Below are positions 14,961-23,874 of a stretch of DNA of 64,000 nt, piece by piece. Numbering within the stretch: position 1 is the stretch's first letter; every line of letters begins with the position of its first letter. Position numbers and translations under genes: made by a program. A model generated the notes under the pieces. That model did no database searches and had not been told where the DNA came from. It was given only the letters and a program-made list of their open reading frames with translations. Origin of the DNA: Halomarina halobia (GTDB lineage Archaea > Halobacteriota > Halobacteria > Halobacteriales > Haloarculaceae); the NCBI RefSeq assembly GCF_029338575.1, contig NZ_CP119992.1, forward strand, positions 2,170,001 through 2,234,000, written 5' to 3'.

Positions 14961-16724
14961 TCAGTCGTCCGAGGAGGTCGGCGTCCCGTCGACTACCGGC
15001 CGGGTGGGCGTCGAGTCGTCGGCGAACGGGTACCACGATCCCTTGGCGTCGTACATCGCCGGATCCTCGAAGTCCGTCTCCTCCGGCTCGCAGAACGCCG
15101 TCAGCGCCTCCTCGTCGGTCGCCGCGACCCACTCGCGGAAGGACTCCCCGTCACTCCGCTCTGCGACGAACGCCTCGATCAGGTTCCGCAGCGCGCCCGG
15201 CACCTCGTCCGCGGGGACGCGCTGGCGGATCCACGTCACGAAGCCCGGCTCCTCGCCCATCCCCCCGCCGACGCCGACGTCGAGTGCCTCGACGAGCTGG
15301 CCGTCCTTGCGTCCGCGCATCCCCAGCAGGCCGATGTCTGCGGTGTGGGCGTGTCCGCAGTCGGCCGTGCACCCCGAGAAGTGGACGTGGAGGTGCTCCA
15401 CGTCCGACGGGAGGTCGACGTTCGCGTTCAGCCACCGGAGCAACCGGGCGAGGCGCGTCTTCGTCTCCGTGAGCGCGAGCGAGCAGAACTCCGTCCCCGT
15501 GCAGGCCATCCCGCCGCGCTGGAACGCCGTCGGCTCCGCCGGGTAGCGCTCCACGAGCGGTTCGGCGAGCAGGTCGGCCACGTTCGACTCGGGCACGTCC
15601 ACGAGAAGGGGGTTCTGCCGCCGGGTGAGCCGGATCTCGCCGGAGCCGTACGCCTCCGCGAGGTCGGCGAGCGCCAGCGCGTCGCGCGCCGGGAGCCGCC
15701 CGACGGGGACGGTCAGGCCCACGAAGTAGTCGCCGTCGCGCTGCTGGTTCACGCCCACGAGGTCCGCGTCGCCCGTCGCCCCTCCGGCGTTGTACTCGTA
15801 CCGCTCGCGGAAGTCCTCGCCCGCCGGGCGGAGGTCGAAGTCGACGTACTCGGCCTCGAGCAGGTCGCGGATCCGGTCCGTGCCCCACTCGTCGACGAGG
15901 AAGCGACTGCGGTTGCGCGCGCGGCGCTGGCGGTCGCCGTGATCGCGGTAGAGCCGCACGAACCCGCGGACGACCTCGTAGGCCTCCTCGGGGGTGACGA
16001 AGACGTCGAGCGGCCGGGCGACCCGGGGTTGCTTCCCCCCGAGGCCGCCGCCGACGCGGACGTTGTAGCCGATCACCGACTCGCCGTCTACCTCCCTCCG
16101 CGCTGGTTCGAGGGCGACGTCGTTGATCGCGTCCTGGGCCGAACCGTCGGGGACCCCGCTCACGCTGATGTTGAACTTCCGGGGGAGGTTCGACAGCGCG
16201 TCGTCGCCCCGGAGGTCGGTCGACAGGCGGTCGAGCAGCGGCCGGGTGTCGATCACCTCGCGGGCGTCCTTCCCGGCGACGGGACTGCCCGTGATGTTGC
16301 GCATCGCGTCCCCGCCCGAGGAGCGGGTGCTCACGCCGGCGGCCTCGAGCTTCTCCCAGATCGCGGGCACGTCCTCCAGCCTGATCCAGTGAAGCTGGAT
16401 CGACTGGCGGCTGGTGAGGTCGATCCACCCGTTGCCGAACTCGGGGTTCGCGACGGGACCGACGGCGTAGTCGCGGGCCACCTCGGCGATGGCCGTCAAT
16501 TGGCCGGGACGCAGGACGCCGTCGGCGTTCGCGATCCGCATCATGAAGTAGCCCTCCTGGCCGCTCCGCTGGTGGAACAACCCCCAGAACTTGAAGCGGC
16601 TGAACCAGGCGTCGCGCTCCTCCGCCGGAACGGACTCGAAGCCCTCCTCGGCGAACGCGAGGATCCGATCGCGGACCGCGTCGCCGTAGCACTCGTCCTT
16701 CCACGCCTCCTTCTTATGCGCCAC
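14961..16724 (-). CDS. nirA: Ferredoxin-dependent assimilatory nitrite reductase
   Basis: Siroheme/4Fe-4S enzyme reducing nitrite to ammonium with ferredoxin; cytosolic. 587 residues in the order half-domain, siroheme domain, half-domain, siroheme domain. The cluster/siroheme ligands are ACTGTEFC (about 405) and GCTADCGH (about 452). SSGGDAMRNITGSPVAG and RQSIQLHW mark the first half. The start MAHKKEAWKDECYG matches the family. It is last of the three nitrate assimilation genes on this strand but is separated from narK by 366 bp and has its own upstream motif. Sulfite reductase is a related alternative; linkage to nasA/narK makes nitrite the likely substrate. Confidence 0.92.
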   Translation of the reverse strand: MAHKKEAWKDECYGDAVRDRILAFAEEGFESVPAEERDAWFSRFKFWGLFHQRSGQEGYFMMRIANADGVLRPGQLTAIAEVARDYAVGPVANPEFGNGWIDLTSRQSIQLHWIRLEDVPAIWEKLEAAGVSTRSSGGDAMRNITGSPVAGKDAREVIDTRPLLDRLSTDLRGDDALSNLPRKFNISVSGVPDGSAQDAINDVALEPARREVDGESVIGYNVRVGGGLGGKQPRVARPLDVFVTPEEAYEVVRGFVRLYRDHGDRQRRARNRSRFLVDEWGTDRIRDLLEAEYVDFDLRPAGEDFRERYEYNAGGATGDADLVGVNQQRDGDYFVGLTVPVGRLPARDALALADLAEAYGSGEIRLTRRQNPLLVDVPESNVADLLAEPLVERYPAEPTAFQRGGMACTGTEFCSLALTETKTRLARLLRWLNANVDLPSDVEHLHVHFSGCTADCGHAHTADIGLLGMRGRKDGQLVEALDVGVGGGMGEEPGFVTWIRQRVPADEVPGALRNLIEAFVAERSDGESFREWVAATDEEALTAFCEPEETDFEDPAMYDAKGSWYPFADDSTPTRPVVDGTPTSSDD

Positions 16725-16741
16725 CGTCGCCCACCTCGTAA

Positions 16742-16753
16742 AGACGTACGTCT
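16742..16753. promoter_or_regulatory. Palindrome immediately upstream of nirA
   Basis: AGACGTACGTCT is a perfect 12-bp palindrome 18-29 bp upstream of the nirA start. Possible operator or RNA structure; no protein assigned. Confidence 0.35.
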
Positions 16754-16908
16754 ACTTTGCAGGTCGATTTTTTCATGTACATTCTTCGTTTCACTCGAAG
16801 TCGGATGAGCGTGGTACAGAATAGGATAAAAGCGTAATCGTTGAAAATATCTAAAAACGTCGCGTCGGGCGGAACGAGCGTCTAATCTGAGTACGTGTAT
16901 AGGCGATA

Positions 16909-16925
16909 TAAGGGGGTTCTTCGTC
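16909..16925 (-). promoter_or_regulatory. Shared nitrate-gene upstream motif, nirA copy
   Basis: The plus-strand sequence TAAGGGGGTTCTTCGTC matches the copy upstream of nasA at 15 of 17 positions. It begins about 185 bp from the nirA start. On the coding strand the motif runs into CTTATATCG, a plausible TATA region. The 366-bp gap 16,725-17,090 holds no gene that I can support. Confidence 0.5.
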
Positions 16926-17090
16926 GGAAAACCGCCCGCATCTCGGGCGAAGAACTGCCCTCTTGTCCAGTTCTCACCCGCCGGCGCGTCCACCCCGCGC
17001 GACGGCGTCGCGCGCGAGAACGCACCGCTTGCCGTCTCTATCGCGCGTTCGCGGAGGAATGAGGAACGCGTCGGGGGCCGGTCGCTGGTC

Positions 17091-18389
17091 TCAGTCGTCG
17101 CTCTCGTCGGCGCGATCCCGGGCGGGTGAGGGGTCGAACGGTCCGGCGGCGTGCGCCCGACGGGCGAGGGCGGGCCGCGCGATCCACGCGTTCAGGAGGA
17201 CGATGGGGATCACCAGGGTGGCCACGGCTGCGTACCCGGCGTGGACGCTCCCGAGAGTCGTCTCGGCGGACGCGAAGATGAGCGGGAAGCCGATCCCGCC
17301 GAACGTGCCGATCCCGCCGACGATGCCGGCGGCCGCCCCCGTCCGCTCGGGGAACATCGCCGGGACCTGCGCGAACACCGCGCCCTCGGCGAACGCGCAC
17401 GACGCGCCGACGAGCGCGCCGGCGGCGACGGTGAGCCCCACGCTCCCGGTCTCGCCCGCGAGCGTCAGTCCGAACAGGCTGACGACCACCCACGAGAGGC
17501 AGACGACGGTCCACTGCTCCCGCGGGCGACCGGCGAACACGGGCAGCACGTCGCGTCCCTCGCGCACGAGCCGGTCGCTGACGTACCCGCTGACGGGGCG
17601 GAGGAGCCCCGCGGCGAGCGAGAAGGTCGCCGCGAAGGTGCTCGCGACCACGAGCCCCGAGCCGAACCCCTCGCGGAAGTACGTGGGGAGCCAGCCGTTC
17701 ATCGAAATTTCGAGCCCGAAGCTCATCACGTAGGCCAGCGCGAGAGCGAGGACGCCGTAGCGGGTGGCGACGTGGAGCCACTCCCGGAGCGAGGCGCGCT
17801 CGCTCGCCTCGCGCGCCCGCGCCTCGCTCTCCGCGTCCTCGCCCAGCAGGACGTAGACGACCGCCATCGCGATCGCCGCGACGCCCGTGACGAGGAACGC
17901 GCTCCGCCAGTCGGCCCCGAACAACCGCGGGAGCAGGAGCGCACCCCCGGCGGCTCCCGCGTTCCCGACGCCGGCGTAGACGCCCTCGGCGGTTCCCAGT
18001 TGCTCCTCGGGGAACCACTGGGCGACGTGCTGGATGCCGACGACGAACGTGACGCCCGCCGAGGCGACGACCAGCCGCGAGAGGAAGAACGCGACGTAGG
18101 AGTCGGCGAACGCGCTGACGACGCTGAACGCGCCGACGTACGCGAGCACCGCGGCGAACACCTTCGGCGCGCCGAACCGGTCGGAGAGCCAGCCGGTCAC
18201 GATCCGGCCCGGCGGCGCGCTCCAGATGGCGGCGCTCGCGAGCAGCCCGACGTCCCACGTCGTGAGCCCGAACTCCTCGCCGATGGGGCCGGTGAACGGG
18301 GCGAACGAGAACCAGATCAGGAAGGAGAGGTTGAACGCGGCGGTCGCGAGCAGGAGCGTCCGCCACTTCGTCATCCGGACGAGCCCCAC
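17091..18389 (-). CDS. narK: Nitrate/nitrite transporter, major facilitator superfamily
   Basis: 432-residue polytopic membrane protein (about 12 helices) of the NarK/NasA transporter type. The N-terminal [18 protein letters not shown] and the MFS loop motif [11 protein letters not shown] (about 65-75) support this, as do Gly-rich helices such as [19 protein letters not shown], which resemble the nitrate signature. It starts at a GTG directly after the nasA stop (TGAGTG); an ATG five codons later is possible. It is co-transcribed with nasA, so uptake and reduction of nitrate are coupled. The last 20 residues are charged and cytoplasmic. Confidence 0.92.
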   Translation of the reverse strand: MGLVRMTKWRTLLLATAAFNLSFLIWFSFAPFTGPIGEEFGLTTWDVGLLASAAIWSAPPGRIVTGWLSDRFGAPKVFAAVLAYVGAFSVVSAFADSYVAFFLSRLVVASAGVTFVVGIQHVAQWFPEEQLGTAEGVYAGVGNAGAAGGALLLPRLFGADWRSAFLVTGVAAIAMAVVYVLLGEDAESEARAREASERASLREWLHVATRYGVLALALAYVMSFGLEISMNGWLPTYFREGFGSGLVVASTFAATFSLAAGLLRPVSGYVSDRLVREGRDVLPVFAGRPREQWTVVCLSWVVVSLFGLTLAGETGSVGLTVAAGALVGASCAFAEGAVFAQVPAMFPERTGAAAGIVGGIGTFGGIGFPLIFASAETTLGSVHAGYAAVATLVIPIVLLNAWIARPALARRAHAAGPFDPSPARDRADESDD

Positions 18390-20477
18390 TCAGCTCACCT
18401 CCGGGAGCCCGACGCCTCGCGACTGCTCGGGCGCGACCAGCCTGACGGCGCACTGCTTGTAGTTCGGCTCTCGCGACAGCGGATCGACCGCCGGGAGCGT
18501 GAGTCGGTTGGCGAGTGGGTGGTGGATCGGCACCCAGACTACCCCCTCAGGGACGCCCTCGTCGGGAACGAGGCGGGCGGGGACCGCCCCCCGGCGCGAC
18601 TGGAGCGTCGCGGTCGCCCCGTCCCCGCCGCGCTCGCTCTCCGACCGGTGGCGCTCGACCGTCGCCGGGTGGACGCGCGCGACCAGCACACCGCCCGCTC
18701 CGGGACCGCCGCGAGAGCGGACCCCCGTGTTGTACGCCTCGGCCGTTCGCGCGGTCGTGAGCGTGAGCGGGTACGCCTCGTCGGTCGGTTCGGCGAGATC
18801 GGCGGCGACCCGCGCGCCGAAGCGCGCCAGGCCGTCGGCCGTCGGGAACGACCAGCCGCCGTCGTCGCGGTAGCGGTAGCCGCCGACCGAGTCGGCGTCG
18901 GGCGCGGGCCAGCGGACGGCGCGCTCGGCGTCGAGTCGCTCGTACGTGATCCCGGAACAGTCGGCGTTCGTCCCCGCGGTGAGCGCGGCGAACTCGGCGA
19001 ACGTCGCCGCGGCCGACGGCGGCGCGTCCGGGAACAGGCCGGGCGCGATCCCGTCTCCGATCGTCGCGATCAGGTCCAGGTCGTTCCTGACCCCCGAGGG
19101 CGTCCCGGTCGCGGGGCGCACCCGCGAGACCGTCCGCTCCATGTTCATCACCGTCCCCGAGGACTCGCCCCACGTCGCGGCCGGGAGGACGACGTCGGCG
19201 TGCTCGACGGTCTCGGTGCGGAACGCGTCCTGGACGACGAGGAACGCCTCGTCCAGCCGCGCCGCGGCCCGGTCCGCGTCGGGCAGGCTCGCGACCGGGT
19301 TCGTCGCCACCGTCCAGACGGCCTCGACCTCGCCCCCGACGCGCTCGACGATCCCGACCGGACCCGGACCGGCGTCGTCCGGGAGGCGCGCCTCGGGAAC
19401 CTCCCAGGTCGCCGCGACCGCCGCTCGCGCCGCCGGGTCGTCGAACGGTCGGTGCCCCGGCCAGGTCCCCTTCGAGGAGCAGACCCGCGTCCCCATCGAG
19501 TTGGCCTGCCCGGTGAGCGAGAACGGCCCGCTCCCCGGCCCGAGGTTCCCCGTGGCGAGACAGAGGTCGATCAGCGCCCGCGCCGTCGCGGTCCCGTTCG
19601 CGCTCTGGTTGACACCCATCCCCCAGTAGAGCAGCGTCCGACGGTCGAGCAGCGCCGCGAGTCGGCGGACCGTCCCGGCCGGGACGCCCGCCGCGGCCGC
19701 CCCCGCCTCGACGGTCGGCAGCCGAGCGCGCAGGGCCTCGAACCCGGTCGTCGCCTCGCGCAGGAACGCCCCGTCGATCCCGTCGCGCTCGACGGCGGCG
19801 GCGAGCACGGCCCGGGCGAGCGCCAGGTCGGCACCCGGCGCTGGTCGGACGTGGAGGTCGGCGCGCGCCGCGGTCCGCGTCTCGACGGGATCGACGACGA
19901 CGAGGTCGGCGTCGGCCGCGCCGTCCTCGATCCAGCGGAAGAGCACCGGGTGTGCGACCGCCGGGTTCGCCCCCCAGACCACGTGCACGTCGGCCAGCGG
20001 GACGTCGTCGTACGTCGGCGGGGGCGCGTCGCTCCCGAACGCGTCGTAGTACGCCCGGACCGCGCTGGCCATGCAGAGCGTCGTGTTGGCGTCGTAGTTG
20101 CGCGTCCCGATGCCGCCGCGGGCGACCTTCCCCAGGGCGTACGCCGCCTCGTTGGTCTGCTGGCCGCTTCCGAGGACCGCCACGCCGTTCGGGTCCCGCT
20201 CGGCGATCGCCCGGAAGCGAGCGATCACCGCCCCGAGCGCGACGTCCCAGGTCGTGGGAACCAGCGCGCCGCCGCGCCTGACCATCGGGCGGGTGAGCCA
20301 CTCGCCGTCGGGGTCGGCCGACTCGCTCGTTCCCCGCCGACAGGCCAGTCCGCGATTGACGGGGTGGGCCGGGTCGCCGCGCACCGCGTCGACGCCGTGT
20401 CCGATCGACGCGCCCTGCTGGACGTGCCCACACCCGACGGCGCAGCGCATGCACGTCGTCGGGACCTGTTCGCTCAT
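18390..20477 (-). CDS. nasA: Assimilatory nitrate reductase, molybdopterin enzyme
   Basis: 695-residue molybdopterin oxidoreductase reducing nitrate to nitrite for assimilation. The N-terminal 4Fe-4S site has Cys9, Cys12, Cys16 and Cys46 (TCMRCAVGCGH and LACRRG). The Mo-bis-MGD domains follow, including YWGMGVNQSANGT and NSMGTRVCSSKG, and a C-terminal beta-barrel domain (about 575-695) includes WVPIHHPLANRLT. There is no Tat signal, which favours the cytosolic assimilatory enzyme. It is first in the operon with narK. A 190-bp leader and a conserved upstream motif precede it. Confidence 0.92.
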   Translation of the reverse strand: MSEQVPTTCMRCAVGCGHVQQGASIGHGVDAVRGDPAHPVNRGLACRRGTSESADPDGEWLTRPMVRRGGALVPTTWDVALGAVIARFRAIAERDPNGVAVLGSGQQTNEAAYALGKVARGGIGTRNYDANTTLCMASAVRAYYDAFGSDAPPPTYDDVPLADVHVVWGANPAVAHPVLFRWIEDGAADADLVVVDPVETRTAARADLHVRPAPGADLALARAVLAAAVERDGIDGAFLREATTGFEALRARLPTVEAGAAAAGVPAGTVRRLAALLDRRTLLYWGMGVNQSANGTATARALIDLCLATGNLGPGSGPFSLTGQANSMGTRVCSSKGTWPGHRPFDDPAARAAVAATWEVPEARLPDDAGPGPVGIVERVGGEVEAVWTVATNPVASLPDADRAAARLDEAFLVVQDAFRTETVEHADVVLPAATWGESSGTVMNMERTVSRVRPATGTPSGVRNDLDLIATIGDGIAPGLFPDAPPSAAATFAEFAALTAGTNADCSGITYERLDAERAVRWPAPDADSVGGYRYRDDGGWSFPTADGLARFGARVAADLAEPTDEAYPLTLTTARTAEAYNTGVRSRGGPGAGGVLVARVHPATVERHRSESERGGDGATATLQSRRGAVPARLVPDEGVPEGVVWVPIHHPLANRLTLPAVDPLSREPNYKQCAVRLVAPEQSRGVGLPEVS

Positions 20478-20598
20478 CGGCGCACCACCGCAGAACGCAG
20501 TCGAGGTGGACGAACGTCCGTGAATCTCGAATATCGATCGTCTTTCATTGGTACTCGGCGTAGAAAATTGACACAGTGCTACTTTATAGTCTCAACCA

Positions 20599-20615
20599 TT
20601 TACAAACGTTGTAAA
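20599..20615. promoter_or_regulatory. Inverted repeat upstream of nasA
   Basis: TTTACAA-acg-TTGTAAA, 7-bp arms, about 120 bp upstream of the nasA start in an AT-rich leader (20,540-20,660). An operator-like site; the cognate regulator is unknown. Confidence 0.4.
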
Positions 20616-20667
20616 TTTCTATATAACAACCGACGAACGGCCGAAACTACAACGTCTATTACGCGAC

Positions 20668-20684
20668 TAAGGGGATTTTTCGTC
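20668..20684 (-). promoter_or_regulatory. Shared nitrate-gene upstream motif, nasA copy
   Basis: TAAGGGGATTTTTCGTC begins 191 bp upstream of the nasA start, almost the same distance as the nirA copy. The 381-bp gap 20,478-20,858 holds this motif, the TTTACAA palindrome and no supported gene. Confidence 0.5.
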
Positions 20685-20858
20685 CAATTCCGAGGCGGTA
20701 GTCCCCGGAAAACTGGACGAAATAAACTCCCGGCGGTCGGCGACCGCCGCGGCGGTGGGAGGATCGATCACCCGACCGCGCGCCGGCGATCCGCACCGTC
20801 CTCCCACCGCGTCCCTTCCGCGGCGCGGTGAGTCAGGGGGTCCGATCGATCGTCCCGC

Positions 20859-21911
20859 TCACGTCTTCAGTCCGCTTCCGGTGAGCGGCACGACCACGTC
20901 CGCGTCGGCGTCGAGCACGCCGCGCTCGCGGTACTCGCGCAGTCCGGCGGGCGCGACGGCGGACGTCGACTCGGTGTAGAAGCCGCTCGCGTGGAGCGCG
21001 TCTAGCTCGCGCTCGGTGGCCGCGGCGGCGACGCTGATGGCGTCGCCGCCGGTCGTCTCGATGGCCGTCAGGATCTCGTCGCGGCGCACCGGCTCGCGGA
21101 TCTGGATACCGTCGGCGAGGTCGTTGCGGGTACCCGACGACCCGTGGAGCGTCCCCGCGATCGGATCGTATCCCGCCGCTTGCACGCCGAGCAGCCGGGG
21201 CGTCCGATCGGTCCAGCCCGCCTCGCGGAGCGCGCGGAAGCCGCGGTACGCGCCGAGAAAGAGCGTGCCGTGGCCGAGCGGGAGGACGACGGCGTCGGGC
21301 ACCGCCCAGTCGCGCTGGTGGGCGACCTCGTAGGCGAACGTGGCCGTCCCGGCGAAGAACGCGGGGTTCCACGCGTGGCTGGCGTACCACCCCTCGCCCG
21401 CCCCGACGGCCTCGACGCACGCCTCGGTGACGGCCTCGCGGCTCCCCTCGACGCGCACCACCTCCGCCCCCGCGCGCTCGATGGCGCGGACCTTCGACTC
21501 CTTGACCGCCGCGGGAACGTAGACGGCGCAGTCGACCCCCGCGCGTGCGGCGTAGGTTGCGACGGCCGCGCCCGCGTTGCCGGAGGAGTCCTCGACGACG
21601 CGCTCCGCGCCGACCTCGACCGCCCGCGAGAGCGTCGCCGTCGCTCCGCGGTCCTTGAAGCTCCCCGTCGGGAAGACGTACTCCAGTTTGAACGCGGCGT
21701 CCCACTCCGGCGCGTCCACGAGCGGCGTGTACCCCTCGCCCAACGTCACGCGTTTCTCCACCGGAAGGAAGGGGGTGTACGCCCACAGCCCCTCGCGCGG
21801 GTCGGGTTCGTACCGATCCGGTCGCGGTTCGTCGGCGAACTCGAGCGGCTCGCCGCACTCGCAGCGCCACCGGTCCTCGTACTCGGCGTCGCAGGCGGGA
21901 CAGTAGAGCAT
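20859..21911 (-). CDS. PLP-dependent threonine synthase-like protein
   Basis: 350 residues of the fold-type II PLP family, most like haloarchaeal threonine synthase (O-phosphohomoserine to threonine). An N-terminal zinc-ribbon-like segment CPAC...CECG (residues 4-18) is typical of archaeal threonine synthases. The PLP lysine lies in FPTGSFKDRGA (about 85) and the phosphate-binding region is SSGNAGAA (about 110). The start MLYCPACDAEY is chosen because the upstream in-frame extension shows no similarity. The family also includes threonine dehydratases and cysteate synthases, so the substrate is probable, not proven. Confidence 0.82.
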   Translation of the reverse strand: MLYCPACDAEYEDRWRCECGEPLEFADEPRPDRYEPDPREGLWAYTPFLPVEKRVTLGEGYTPLVDAPEWDAAFKLEYVFPTGSFKDRGATATLSRAVEVGAERVVEDSSGNAGAAVATYAARAGVDCAVYVPAAVKESKVRAIERAGAEVVRVEGSREAVTEACVEAVGAGEGWYASHAWNPAFFAGTATFAYEVAHQRDWAVPDAVVLPLGHGTLFLGAYRGFRALREAGWTDRTPRLLGVQAAGYDPIAGTLHGSSGTRNDLADGIQIREPVRRDEILTAIETTGGDAISVAAAATERELDALHASGFYTESTSAVAPAGLREYRERGVLDADADVVVPLTGSGLKT

Positions 21912-22129
21912 ACCTGAAGCTGGAGAACGCCGGACCTGTCGGTTTCGGTCGCGTTCGGTGGGGCGAACAGGCGACGCGTGGCACCCTCGCGGAACGGCGC
22001 GTCGCGCTCCCGCCTCGACCGTCCCGCGGCCGTACTCAGACGATGGGGTCTCTGGTCCCGTTCCGGTATTTGAACGTTCGTGCTGGGCCCTCATCCGAGG
22101 AGGCGAGCGTCCGCGCCGCGCAGCGGCGC

Positions 22130-22377
22130 GGTTCACCGCCCCGAGCGAGTGAAGCGAGCGAGGGGCGGCCTTTTTTGGTCCACTGCTGTATTCGCTTCGC
22201 TCGTCCAGCACGCTACCAGTCGCTCGTGGAAACGGATTTTCGCGCACGATTCGGCTCGTGTCGTACCGCGAGCGAGTGAGCGGAGCGAACGAGCGAGCGG
22301 CCTTTTTAGTCCAGGTTTTTGGGCGGGGTTCGACGAGGCGTGGCTCCGCCACGCCGAGGAGGACTCCGTCTAAAAAC
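22130..22377. repeat. Intergenic palindromic repeats and hairpins
   Basis: The 474-bp gap between two same-strand genes has no supportable ORF. It holds two related blocks with GAGCGAGTGA...GCGAGCG...GGCC followed by CTTTTTTGGTCCA (about 22,170) and CTTTTTAGTCCAG (about 22,303). A perfect hairpin GGCGTGGC-tcc-GCCACGCC lies at 22,337-22,355, followed by CTAAAAAC. The T-run/AGTCCAG/T-run/stem/A-run order relates it to the dispersed repeats at 713, 26,579 and 34,211. Probable terminators or non-coding repeats. Confidence 0.5.
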
Positions 22378-22385
22378 GTGGGGTT

Positions 22386-23342
22386 TCAGACTTCGTCGAT
22401 GTCCGTCCCCACGGAGCAGACGTACTCGCCGGTGGCGACCTGCGGGAGACGGCGGGTGCGCCAGAGGATCCCCTCGGAGTCGGCCGTCACGGTCGATTTC
22501 ACGGTGCCGAACGCGTCGGTGACGTCGAAGAGGGGGTCGCCGCGGGCGACGTCGTCGCCGAGGTCGGCGTGGAAGGCGACGAGACCGCCGGCGGGCGCGC
22601 CGTACTGCTCGAAGCCGGTCGCGCGGGTCTGGGGTTCGACCTCCACGTCCCCCTCGACGAAGCCGTAGTGCGCGAGGACGTTCTTCACGCCCCGGACGCC
22701 GACGCGGATGCTCTCCTCGTCCCAGCCGACGCTTCCGCCGAGCTCGGGGTCGACGGTCGGGATCCCCTCGTCGGGAGCGGTGCGAGCGAGTTGACCGTCG
22801 GGGCCCTTCTGGTCGAGGATGTAGCCGCAGCCGAACACCTTCGCCAGCTCGAGGCACTCGCGGTGGAGGCGGTGGCGGTGGCCACAGCGCACCCGCGTCT
22901 CGTCGATCATCCGGCTGGTCGATCCCTGGTGCAGGTCGAGGATGAGATCGGCGCGCGTGGCCGCCTCGAACGTGGCGGCGGCGATGCGCTCGCTCGACGT
23001 GCCGTTGGCGTCGCCGGGGTACGCCCGGTTCATCTTCGTGTCGTCGATCGGGTTGCGGTGCTCGGCGACGTGGAACCCGTGGACGTTGACGATCCCGGTG
23101 ACGAGGATCTGCCCGGAGAGCGTTTCGGGGTCGAGCTGCGGAATCAGGCGCTGGAGGACGCCGACGCCGTTGAGTTCGTCACCGTCGCTGACCGCCTGCA
23201 CGTAGAGGGTCTTACCGTCGTGCGCGCCGTTGATGACCGCGACGGGCAGCGCGACCTCGCTTCCGTCGCGGGCCTCGCCGACGGTCAGTCGCCCGACGGC
23301 TAACTCCCCGGGAGCGGCAGTCGCCGTACCGAGCGTCGTCAT
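22386..23342 (-). CDS. Succinylglutamate desuccinylase/aspartoacylase family zinc hydrolase
   Basis: 318 residues. A metallocarboxypeptidase-like N-terminal domain carries NGAHDGKTLYV (zinc ligand His plus acidic residue, about 40), NRAYPGD (about 105-110) and LILDLHQGS (second His, about 135). A C-terminal beta domain (about 230-318) resembles a lipoyl/biotinyl-like barrel. Family members hydrolyse N-acyl amino acids; the substrate here cannot be deduced. The usual GxHGxE motif appears as GAHDGK, a common variant in the deacylase-like subgroup. The gene is on its own, downstream of a membrane protein gene in opposite orientation. Confidence 0.85.
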   Translation of the reverse strand: MTTLGTATAAPGELAVGRLTVGEARDGSEVALPVAVINGAHDGKTLYVQAVSDGDELNGVGVLQRLIPQLDPETLSGQILVTGIVNVHGFHVAEHRNPIDDTKMNRAYPGDANGTSSERIAAATFEAATRADLILDLHQGSTSRMIDETRVRCGHRHRLHRECLELAKVFGCGYILDQKGPDGQLARTAPDEGIPTVDPELGGSVGWDEESIRVGVRGVKNVLAHYGFVEGDVEVEPQTRATGFEQYGAPAGGLVAFHADLGDDVARGDPLFDVTDAFGTVKSTVTADSEGILWRTRRLPQVATGEYVCSVGTDIDEV

Positions 23343-23427
23343 TACCTATACGCGGTAGGTACACGGCCTTAGGCGGTTCGGTATCGGAACCCTGTCACTG
23401 CGCCCCGCCGCGTCGCGAAGACGCTTT

Positions 23428-23808
23428 GTGGGCGACGACCGAACGGATCGTGTGGTGGACGACGTGGACGACGTGGACGACGACTCGCCCCCCGGTTCGC
23501 TCGGACGAGACGACGACATCGGTCACGCCTCGGAGCCGCGAAACGTCCCCGAACGCCCCGGAACGGCCGCCTTTGCCGCGGCGCTGAAGGTCCGACGGAA
23601 CGCGAAGTTCGGCGCGATCGCCGGGTTCCTCGTCGCGGCGCTCGTCTACGCGGTCCGGGTGTTCGAACTGCTCGGTCCCGTCCCCGGTACCGGCCCCGGT
23701 CCCCTGCTCTTTCTCGCCCTCGCGTTCGTCCTCGGCGTGGGCGTCGCGCTCCTCGTCGCGCTCGCGCTCACGGTCGTCTCCGCGTCGCGGGCGGCCCGTC
23801 GGCTCTGA
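23428..23808 (+). CDS. Small two-span membrane protein of unknown function
   Basis: Up to 126 residues from a GTG. Several in-frame GTG codons in the acidic N-terminus (DDVDDVDDD) make the exact start uncertain. Two hydrophobic segments (about 61-80 and 92-117) are separated by a Pro/Gly-rich loop (GPVPGTGPGP). The charged N-terminal half is probably cytoplasmic. It converges with the PhoU/TrkA-C gene. No family is recognised with certainty; it resembles other haloarchaeal small membrane proteins. Confidence 0.65.
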   Translation: MGDDRTDRVVDDVDDVDDDSPPGSLGRDDDIGHASEPRNVPERPGTAAFAAALKVRRNAKFGAIAGFLVAALVYAVRVFELLGPVPGTGPGPLLFLALAFVLGVGVALLVALALTVVSASRAARRL

Positions 23809-23874
23809 CCGCACGCCCTCGCGCTCGCGGTTTCGCCCTCGCTCACGTTCCGCTTCGCCCCGCCCTCGCTCCGC

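Noticed and set aside
17151..20831. A 1226-codon plus-strand frame across narK and nasA
   Set aside because: It is a shadow of two real genes, very rich in Arg/Gly/Pro, and runs through the intergenic region without change of character.
22565..23300. Plus-strand frame opposite the aspartoacylase-like gene
   Set aside because: Antisense of a conserved zinc-hydrolase family protein. No motif of its own.
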